A stretch of 64,000 nucleotides of DNA. Source: Riptortus pedestris (lineage: Eukaryota; Arthropoda; Insecta; Hemiptera; Alydidae). The translations under genes were made by a program, and so were the position numbers. The DNA lies in NCBI GenBank assembly GCA_019009955.1, contig CM032230.1, positions 129,832,501 to 129,896,500 on the forward strand, read 5' to 3'. The notes beneath the pieces were generated by a model. It saw nothing but the letters and a program-made list of their open reading frames with translations. It searched no databases and was not told where the DNA came from. Within the stretch, counting starts at the first letter, position 1. The number at the start of each line of letters is the position of its first letter. This document shows, in pieces, positions 56,964-64,000 of the stretch.

Positions 56964-57703
56964 ATTAAGAGAATAATTTCAGGTAAGAAAAAACGCCTCG
57001 TTCTTTCACTATTCTTTATTCGTTGTGACAGAGCGCTTTCAGAGCATACGCTCCATCATCAGTGCCCTGCTGGCAAACAAATACCATAAAAACGTTGTAC
57101 AATATGTAATTTAATTGAGAAATTTAGAAAATATATGTACATGTCGATGGTCAAGAGTTAAAAACATACAACTTTAAATTACAACCTAAAAATTAGTGTC
57201 CCAGTGAATATTTACAGAAATAAGAAAAACTATTTTCACAGATTAAAATTAAAAATTAAAAACTTGTCAGTAGAATATATAGACAATTTCAATAAATAGT
57301 TAAAATAAATAAATTAATATTTACAGTTAAAAAGTCTAAAATAGAATAAATAGTAAAAAACGAATAGTCCAATTAAAATTAAAAAACCAAAAATGAAGGA
57401 ACAACCACCGGAGGAGCTACAGAAAGCAATACATACAAAAAACGTAAAAGAAGAAAAATAGAAAAGCGAGACAATGACTAACCTCTTCACAATGATGTGA
57501 CAGGAACCAAGGATCTCAGGACTCTGAGCATAGCCGAAAACCTATTCATAAAGCTAGATAGAATGAAAAAAGGAGGCCTGAATATTAATAAGACGGGAGA
57601 AGGAACCAGGTTGAGGCATGTCTCGGAAGCCTCTCTCATGGCTCTCCGGTCCCGAGGCCTCAGTTGGCCTTGGTTCCTGTTCAAAAATGGATTAAGAGAA
57701 TAA
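56964..57703 (-). mobile_element. Penelope-like fragment with 13-bp target duplication
   Basis: The perfect direct repeat ATTAAGAGAATAA (56964-56976 and 57691-57703) flanks 714 bp (56977-57690) that interrupts a Helentron. On the minus strand a hammerhead-like motif is followed by CACAACGAATAAAGAATAG. An insertion with a 13-bp duplication and no terminal inverted repeats suggests target-primed retrotransposition. The short open frames on both strands (57487-57703) show no recognised domain. The Penelope assignment rests mainly on the ribozyme-like motif and is tentative. Confidence 0.5.
57027..57066 (-). ncRNA. Hammerhead-like motif
   Basis: On the minus strand: GGCA, CTGATGA (57056-57062), a GGAGC/GCTCT hairpin, GAAA (57037-57040), AGCGCT then C, then TGTC. 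GGCA and TGTC can form stem I. AGCGCT is self-complementary, giving a minimal stem III as in hammerheads of Penelope-like elements. An extra U sits between the core and stem II. Cleavage would be expected after the C preceding TGTC, if active. Confidence 0.45.
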
Positions 57704-57965
57704 ATACAAACGGAAAGAAGAAATGTCAGTCAATTTCAATAATATCTCGGTTAATATTCAAGATAGAGAATAAATGTACATAACAATAATTATAGTAAAT
57801 TTAATTTGCAATAAGATTGTTTCTGTATAAGTTTTCGAACTGACGATTAGTAACGGAGATATTTCAAATTTTCGAAAATCCTCCCCTCTAGACTCCTATA
57901 TATATATATAGTTTTGAACGGACCTCATTTTCATCATCTCCTGGGTAGGATCGATGGGCATTCGA

Positions 57966-58135
57966 TCATAGTAAAGATGGAATTCCATTGAAATCTGAAA
58001 TTATTCCTTTACAACATCAGTTCATTGTGTTTCAAGTCCCAGAAATTGGTTCTTTAAAACTTTCTATTAACGAAATTCTCTTTTTGAACAGATCCTTTAG
58101 TCTGGATTAGCAAATTACGCCTTTTTTCTTCTTTA
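57966..58135 (-). repeat. Segment shared with the captured piece at 41.1 kb
   Basis: About 165 bp (AGTAAAGATGGAATTCCATT, TTTAGTCTGGATTAGC) match 41127-41285 in reverse, and both adjoin the same Helentron core at the same point (GGGCATTCGATC). The two copies differ by a 7-8 bp indel. Confidence 0.8.
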
Positions 58136-58711
58136 ATGCTGTTAATATTACAGAGAAACAGTTCCTATGCTAATGTTATTTTTGTATTTTTGAATAATTT
58201 AAATGGTGCTTGCTTTTCAAAGGTTTTAGTGAAGATGGAATTGTTACACTGTTAGTGAACTAGGTCTTAACGCATCACAGAGAAAAACTGGCGTCCCCCT
58301 ACCACCCAACTTCCCTGAAAGAGATCTTCTAGTTTTATTATTTATATTCTGGGATGGATTAGAGAAGTGTAGTGAGTAAAAGCATCAGAATTTTAAGTCG
58401 GGCTGCTGACCAACTAAGTTCATGCCCTTCTCAGAAAATGAAGAAGTTGAAACTTGCTTAACTCATCAGTATTCCTGGGGCCGCTGGGAGGGAACTGTCG
58501 TGGAGTCACCCCGAGGGAGAGAGGGCTAAGCTAGGAACCTGCTTGGGGGAGATTTGGACTTCTCCGAAGGTACTTAGCTAAGTTAGCTTTGATTGGATAG
58601 ATTCAATAGAGGCCGACAGTAGCTGGATTTAATCCAATTGAAAGTTACCTTGAGCTGTCTGCCGCAGAGTTCGTGCCTTGTGCACCTTGTTTTCCGGAGA
58701 ACATTGGGGTG
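58136..58711. other. Unassigned region
   Basis: No feature is recognised. Positions 58430-58620 are moderately GC-rich. Confidence 0.4.
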
Positions 58712-58771
58712 GGGAGAGAGAGAGAGAGAGAGAGAGAGTGAGAGAGAGTGAGAGAGAGTGAGAGAGAGAGT

Positions 58772-58809
<38 letters not shown>

Positions 58810-58829
58810 GAGAGAGAGTGAGAGAGAGA
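58712..58829. repeat. (GA)n microsatellite
   Basis: GA repeats are broken at near-regular intervals by GTGA. Open frames across it are low-complexity. Confidence 0.95.
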
Positions 58830-59974
58830 TAAAGAGGGTGGGGGGTGTTGGCTTAAGGGAACTCACCAAAACTCGCTATCAGCGCCCCTACAGCGTTGTC
58901 CGCAATTTAATACAGCTGTGAGCAGAGCTTAAGACTAGCCCCCTGCCAAAGATGTACAATGACCAAGCCCTTTACTGCCTAACTAACACAAACTTGTAGC
59001 TTACAATGTCAGGTCAAAAACCCAATTTCGGACTTGGCGCTGCAGTTAGTCCTGGACTAAATAACTTTGAATATTATCCGCTCTGTGTTTCAACTCAAAT
59101 TTCATTGTGTTCGCAATTTTGCCTCCCATTTTCGCCTCAATGAAATAAATTATGGAGACAACTCATGGCATCAATAAATTTCTGTCATCATTGTCACAAA
59201 GCGGGTGCACATATGCACAACATGCAAAACTATCTATAGCACACTGTACTCATCTCATAGGTAAACCTTTCACTAGAAAGCCGCCATTCCGTTCACTTTT
59301 TATTGCACGAATATTTTCTATAAAATTTTGTTTTATTTTAACCATAATTTTCACCACTAAATGTCGAAATGTAAATATCATAAAATGTTTAACAACTATT
59401 GAAAATAAATGGTAAAAATTGCTGATCTTAAACTTTTTATATTCCCTTTTTTCTACAAATTATATACTGTATAAGCAGAGTTTTTTTTTTAAAACAGCTC
59501 TTCTAGGGTTGCTTTGCATTTTTTGAAATAATTTCTGTTTAAAGTAATTATTTCTATGAAGTCATTCCCTTAATTTTTAAATTTCTTCATATTATTTTAC
59601 AAATAATTAGCAGTTTGATGGCAACACAATAATGCATGCTTTGACCGAAATAGGTGGATGAAATATATCAGGGATCTAAAAATAATAAAAATTGGCCTTA
59701 AGGTTTTGTAGAAAAGTATGTACACATTACAGATGTACTTATTAAATACTTGTAACCTATGTGGTCTGCTTTCGCGAGGAAGCCAATTTTGATCGGGAAA
59801 TGTGGAAACGAAGTGTTGCAAAAAGATTCTAACGGCATTTACCTCGTTAAATAGTGGGAGACGGTCAATAGTGTATATATTGTTGTAGATATTAGGCATA
59901 ACCACGGTTTTAAGTACGAAGAGAGAAATCACTTGTAGGGAGAGTGGTCCAGAACTGTCTAGACGATAATGTTT
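58830..59974. other. Unassigned AT-rich region
   Basis: Frames at 59152-59415 and 59597-59932 have no domain I recognise. No repeat match within the window was noticed. Confidence 0.4.
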
Positions 59975-60240
59975 TTTTTTTTTTCTTTCAGTACAGTGCA
60001 GTGCTGTGTTTAGTGAAGATCAGTGCAGTGCCCAGTCCTGTGAGCGTTTTTACTATGCAATAAGAGTTATCAGGTCATATTTTGTTTTGTAATGAAGAAT
60101 AATTTACTACGTGTATTAAAGTGTGTAGTGCGTCGTCAAAGAAGTAATGCAGTTATAAAAACATTAATTTTTTGTACATAGTTTTGCAGTTCAAAAGAAC
60201 GCTAATAATCAACATTTATTGTTTTTGTAATAAGGAGTTT
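59975..60240 (+). mobile_element. LTR-like fragment related to 5527-6082
   Basis: Shares the CAGTGCAGTGC-type repeats (about 59994-60040) and an end region with the order CAAAAGAACGCTAATAATCA and CATTTATTG, comparable with 6060-6110. It has diverged, with no clear start. Confidence 0.45.
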
Positions 60241-60345
60241 GTTTTCAATGGTCCAACCTAGTTTAATTGGTCATATTTTTGAATAGATTATGATTCATTA
60301 CTGATTGAAATTCTCTATTGATTGATCATAATTAACCCGCCCAAT

Positions 60346-61042
60346 ACCACGGGTCCGGACAATCACAGACTACCACGGGGGTCCTTACGGGACCCCACTC
60401 TTTTTCACGACGTTTTTCATATAAAAACATACTTTATTTGGATTTATTAGTTAGGAATATGAAAAATGACTATAATTAATACATACCTATTACAATTTCA
60501 TTGAGTGTATGAAATTTATGCGATGACGGCCCCAACGACTTCTGCAAGTAAGCGTAGACGATGCCCCATGTGCCCGACAAGTAAGGACGCCAAAGTGAAT
60601 ATAAAGTGTCAATTTTTGCAATAGTTTTGCAATAAAACTCGTCGTAAAGAGCAAATAGTAATTAAATGTAAAAATTGTGAATAGATTGATTTTATTTTGT
60701 ACTTTTAATTTCTTTTAGTCAGTAATTTTTTTACAATCAATAAATTCTTTTAATAAATAAATTTCATACAACCAATAAAATTGTAATAGGTATGTATTAA
60801 AAAAGTTATACGTGTAGTACCATGGGGTCTCGCAAGGACCCCAAACCAAGTTTTTTTAGAAATAAATAAATTATTAATGGTTTATCTAGTAGAATCTATA
60901 AAAACTGTTAATACGATCTGATACAAAACCGTTTCAAAGAAAAAGTCACAAAATAACAATTCGATTGGTCAAGTTTTTCATAAAGTTGTCGTGAAAATTC
61001 CGAGAGCTGGGGTCCTCGGAGGACCCCATGGTACTGGGAGGG
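60346..61042 (+). mobile_element. Short piggyBac derivative (697 bp)
   Basis: TTAA flanks (60342-60345 and 61043-61046) and imperfect inverted ends CCCGCCCAATACCACGGG and CCCTCCCAGTACCATGGGG. Near both ends the phrase GGTCCT...GGACCCC forms small hairpins. It is a different family from the two other piggyBac elements here. Confidence 0.85.
60553..60684 (+). pseudogene. piggyBac C-terminal cysteine-rich domain remnant
   Basis: One frame gives R-R-R-C-P-M-C-P-T-S-K-D, then K-C, a stop codon, F-C-N-K-T-R-R, and K-C-K-N-C-E with a final stop. The C-x2-C, C, C, C-x2-C order fits the zinc-binding tail of piggyBac transposases. The internal stop and the absence of any catalytic domain show that it is dead. 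Confidence 0.65.
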
Positions 61043-61134
61043 TTAATTCAGTTCCATTTCGATAAGCCTTGTATTAAAATAATTGGAGATTTTAAGAGGG
61101 GAGTCACGGGGAGTTGGGACACAATATACATACA

Positions 61135-61146
<12 letters not shown>

Positions 61147-61212
<66 letters not shown>

Positions 61213-62314
61213 CAATCTTCAATATTACCTGAGATATTTGCATATTTTAATTTCCAGTCTTTAGTAAGCCTCCAATTTTAGTCATCGCACGTTAACGAGA
61301 ACAAATATATCACGAAACGACTTATTTCAAACATAAATACGAAATATCATTTTTCTTGTAATCGGTGAATAATGGTAACATTACTAAACTGAAATGAGTG
61401 AAGAAAGTGAAACATATTGCAATAGGGTGAAGAAAGTAATCACTTTCTTCACAAGTGAAGAAAGTGAATTGCCTTCTTAATTAGTAATAAGTATAAATTA
61501 AAAAATAATTTGAAGTTGGAAATTAAATGCTTTTAAATGTTTCTTAACATTGTAAGAATTTATTTTAACAAAATAAATTGAAATGTGAATGAATTATTGG
61601 TGGACATAATCAATATATTTTAAAATTTAAATATAATAATAATTACCTTCCTTGTTTATAACCTGCACTTGTTTATAACTGCACTACTTCATAATCATCA
61701 CTAGTTGTTTTATAACTATGCTTTTAACCTTTCACAACCATGCTTATAACCTACCAACAACACACCATAATCTTCACAACATCCTAATTTTGTTCATATT
61801 CTGGTTAGATCTGATCATGTATTACACGATTACAGAAAAAATTTAATATTACACTCGTGACGAAAGTAGAATTTACAACTCTCGTGAAATTACCACACTC
61901 GCTTCGCTCGTGTGGGTAAACGTTTCACTCGAGTTGTAAAATGATCTACTTTCGTCACTTGTATAATAAATAACTATTTCAATGGATCTCTATTTTGTGT
62001 GATACATGCGAATATGTAATACGAAGACATCATTAATTGAGATTTTCCTGTCTTGCCGATTCGGGAAAAGTTATAAAACTGATCTTGTTAAACTACTTAA
62101 GCTCCACAATTGCTGATATATCATGTTTTCTTAAATTAAACATGAAACAAATTATTAGAACTTTCTTTTTTTCAGCCTACAACAATCGAAGAAGCTAATA
62201 TCCATCGACTAAGAAATGGAGAATGCTCCATGAGATGACATGAGATGACATTTCTAGTATGTCATAGCTGCACATGAGGAATGTGTTTAGTTTATCCAGA
62301 CCCTAGGTGACGGA
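61147..62314 (+). mobile_element. Helentron-like copy split by the hairpin repeat
   Basis: (TA)n (61147-61208) is followed by the family phrase for AATATTACCTGAGATATTTG, module sequence to about 61348, the inserted repeat, then TTTCAATGGATCTCTATTTT and a worn 3' end (GAGGAATGTGTTTAG, CCCTAGGTGACGGA). The 5' half is missing. It is the first of three head-to-tail copies. Confidence 0.7.
61349..61968 (+). repeat. Dispersed repeat ending in a 117-nt hairpin (copy 2)
   Basis: Nearly identical to 3046-3635, including the terminal hairpin (61849-61965). This copy has an extra 24 bp that creates a perfect 11-bp inverted pair GTGAAGAAAGT/ACTTTCTTCAC at 61428-61453. It interrupts a Helentron module, so it inserted after that copy. 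Confidence 0.75.
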
Positions 62315-62320
62315 ATTGTT

Positions 62321-62997
62321 TAGCGGATTTCTCTTAAGGGAAATCAGCTATTGATTTCCTGCTCGTGACGAGATTTTCGAAATTTAAATGTACTTTAAAT
62401 ATTGTTATATAAATTTATACTCTATATTGAATATTCACCAAGATATTTGCAATTTTCAGGTTTCAGCCTTCAGCAAATCACCACTTCTACATATGTGATA
62501 TTAACAGAAAGCTGTTTTTTTATGAACCTCATCATTATACGTTTAAATCCCAAATATTGATTTTATTGAACTTTTACTTTGCGAAATATATACAATTACG
62601 CTCTGTTGACCGCCCCCCCCTTCTTTTGTTCATGGATACCTAAAATTTGAGTTATTTATATAAAACTGATTCTGATTCGCTACAAATTACAGCACAAGCT
62701 TTTGTAAATTGTTTTCAAATTAATTTATATGTTATATTCAGATATATTTCATTAATTGTCTGTCTTTCCGGTCTTTCTATGTATTCAGAGCTACGAGGTT
62801 GGCTGGCCTGTTTGTTTTCTATTCAGCTTCTTTCCGCTCAAGAGATTATTGAATTGTATTGTAAATTGACTGAAAGATTTCTCATTACTGTTTGTATTTA
62901 TTCAATTAATCACGATAGTTACCCGTACGTGTATCTATTTATTCTAAACCTTCGCTTGGGGAATCTGCTTAGTTTACGCAGCCCCTGCGTGACGGAC
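62321..62997 (+). mobile_element. Internally deleted Helentron-like element, B-related
   Basis: The 5' end TAGCGGATTTCTCTTAAGGG is followed by a jump past the (TA)n and core into AATTTAAATGTACTTTAAAT, then a B-type module and an intact 3' end (hairpin ACGCAG-CCC-CTGCGT, GACGGAC at 62997). It lies 6 bp after the previous copy. The open frame 62647-63024 across it is spurious. Confidence 0.85.
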
Positions 62998-63007
62998 GTT
63001 TTTTTTT

Positions 63008-63126
63008 TAGCCGATTCCCCTTAAGGGAAATCAGCTATTGAGGTCGTACTCATGACGCGAGTTTCGAAAAATTTCTTCAAATGTCCATCGATCCTACCCA
63101 GGAGATGACGAAAATGATGTCCGTAC

Positions 63127-63206
<80 letters not shown>

Positions 63207-63623
63207 GATAAAAAGGAAGATCAAGTTCGTTAATGGCTGAAATTGGACCGGTTTGAGAGGGGGTTTAGAGGGTTATTTTTGAAAATTCAAAATATCCTCG
63301 TTATTATGCGTCGGATCGAAAAATTGTATAGAATCAATCTTATTACAAATTACATTTACTATAAACATTGTTTTATGCATTAATTCCGTATCTTGAATAT
63401 TAACCAAGATATTTGCATTTGTATGCATGTGTGTGGTCGGCAGGAGTCGGCTACGTTCGGGACTCTCCGCCGAGAGCTAGTGCGGGCCGTTTCGGTAACT
63501 ATTCGTCCCTCGTGAAGAGGTTTAGAGATTCCTTACTACTACTGTTGTTATTAGGCGGATTTCTCTATTGGATAACTTCACGTGGAAAATCTGCTTAGTT
63601 TACGCAGTCCCTGCGTGACGGAC
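63008..63623 (+). mobile_element. Helentron-like non-autonomous element, module A
   Basis: The 5' palindrome has one change (TAGCCGATTCCCC), (TA)n lies at 63133-63201, and about 90 bp of core next to the tract is missing. The module A end has hairpin ACGCAG-TCC-CTGCGT and GACGGAC at 63623. It is the third member of the head-to-tail array, 10 bp from the second. Confidence 0.92.
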
Positions 63624-64000
63624 TTTTTTTTTTATCGGCTTACATATGTCCCAGATCTGCATTCCCGCCAAAACGAACGAGGCTACGGATAAACCGCCCG
63701 CGAAAACCTCCTCCATATAGCCCAGGTGTTGAATGATATAAATATGAGCGGTGGCTATTTCCTCTGGCCGATTATGGCCGGTTGTAAGGGCCGAGGAAGG
63801 GCCTTCGGTGGACCCAGCTGATTTAGTATTCAATTTACAAGTTTAGCTGGCCGCTCCTGATTCATGCTCCTCTATAAATATTTAGCAGGCACCGCCCCAT
63901 TCAGCTGACTGTCATGGCTCCAGATCTTCGATACGTGCCCAGCTCCGCTCTCTTATACATCTGTCTCCATTTGTGACAAATGGCTTAGCACGCTATGACG
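63624..64000 (+). other. GC-richer unique sequence at the window edge
   Basis: The base composition is clearly higher in GC than the repeats. TATAAATA (63874-63881) is followed about 25-30 bp later by ATTCAGCTGACTG, then ATG at 63914. That ATG opens a frame of 20 codons with a hydrophobic end before TGA. This could be a promoter and first exon of a host gene running off the window. The frame is short and unproven. Confidence 0.25.

Larger units (their letters stand above)
56894..57965 (-). mobile_element. Helentron-like copy split by a Penelope-like insertion
   Basis: Positions 56896-56976 are a 3' end of the B type (tail, hairpin strand, CATACTGGTAACTCAACACC), and 57704-57965 are the remaining core (ACAAACGGAAAGAAGAAATG, AACGGAGATATTTC, a short TATATATATA, CCTCATTTTCATCATCTCCT). 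The 3' hairpin has lost one arm. The left end of the core runs into a captured segment at 57966. Confidence 0.65.

Noticed and set aside
62647..63024. Open frame of 125 codons with hydrophobic stretches
   Set aside because: It covers a Helentron B module and its 3' terminus; the equivalent frame is not open in other copies.
63950..63975. Resemblance to a Tn5 mosaic-end adapter (CTCTTATACA)
   Set aside because: Only about ten bases match and the continuation differs, so library adapter contamination is not supported.

Overview
The window looks like heterochromatin-like or intergenic DNA from an arthropod nuclear genome. It is AT-rich, with long (TA)n, (CA)n and (CT)n tracts, minisatellites and dense nested transposable elements. 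The mix of Helentrons, Helitrons, piggyBac, an IS630-Tc1-mariner element, hAT, LINE pieces and a Drosophila DINE-1-like architecture fits an insect or crustacean, but I cannot name the species. I found no convincing host gene, tRNA, rRNA or CRISPR. Most apparent open reading frames are translations of repeats.

The dominant component is one family of short non-autonomous rolling-circle elements of the Helentron (Helitron2) type. There are more than 30 full or partial copies on both strands, most 420-1,010 bp. The 5' end is a near-perfect 30-nt palindrome starting AGCAGATTTCCC. A (TA)n microsatellite lies about 130-160 bp inside. The 3' end carries GGGAAATCTGCT (an exact inverted copy of the 5' 12-mer, so an asymmetric terminal inverted repeat), then a 6-bp hairpin ACGCAG/CTGCGT and the tail GACGGAC, with T-rich flanks. 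The 5' half is shared, while at least five 3' modules (called A to E here) alternate before a shared 3' terminus. Copies form head-to-tail arrays (38.7-40.1 kb, 61.1-63.6 kb), tail-to-tail pairs, and one head-to-head fusion (27.95-28.68 kb).

A second family is canonical Helitron-like: a hairpin CCCGRGCGAAGCCGGG, then CTAG, then T, with a 5' end near a short TA run and internal tandem units of about 280-300 bp. Copies lie at 7.85-8.99, 19.47-20.84, 22.39-24.12 (two pieces, minus strand) and 47.65-48.83 kb.

The most complex region is 43.46-51.63 kb. One minus-strand Helentron has been split by three insertions: a 1.4-kb piggyBac relic, a 5.0-kb DD82E (Sailor-type) element with TIRs of about 0.57-0.65 kb that itself carries a Helitron, and a 1.3-kb inverted-repeat element that itself carries an 816-bp piggyBac derivative. 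The DD82E transposase (46.18-47.64 kb) is the only extensive coding sequence recognised. It keeps D, D and E but is broken by a frameshift and lacks an ATG at its N terminus. A third short piggyBac derivative (60.35-61.04 kb), a 439-bp hAT-type MITE (36.38-36.82 kb), LTR pieces, LINE 3' fragments, a Penelope-like fragment with a hammerhead-like motif, and two minisatellites complete the picture. The longest repeat-poor stretches are 3.6-4.5, 6.2-7.6, 9.9-11.3, 26.4-27.5, 29.5-30.6, 36.8-38.5 and 58.1-60.0 kb.
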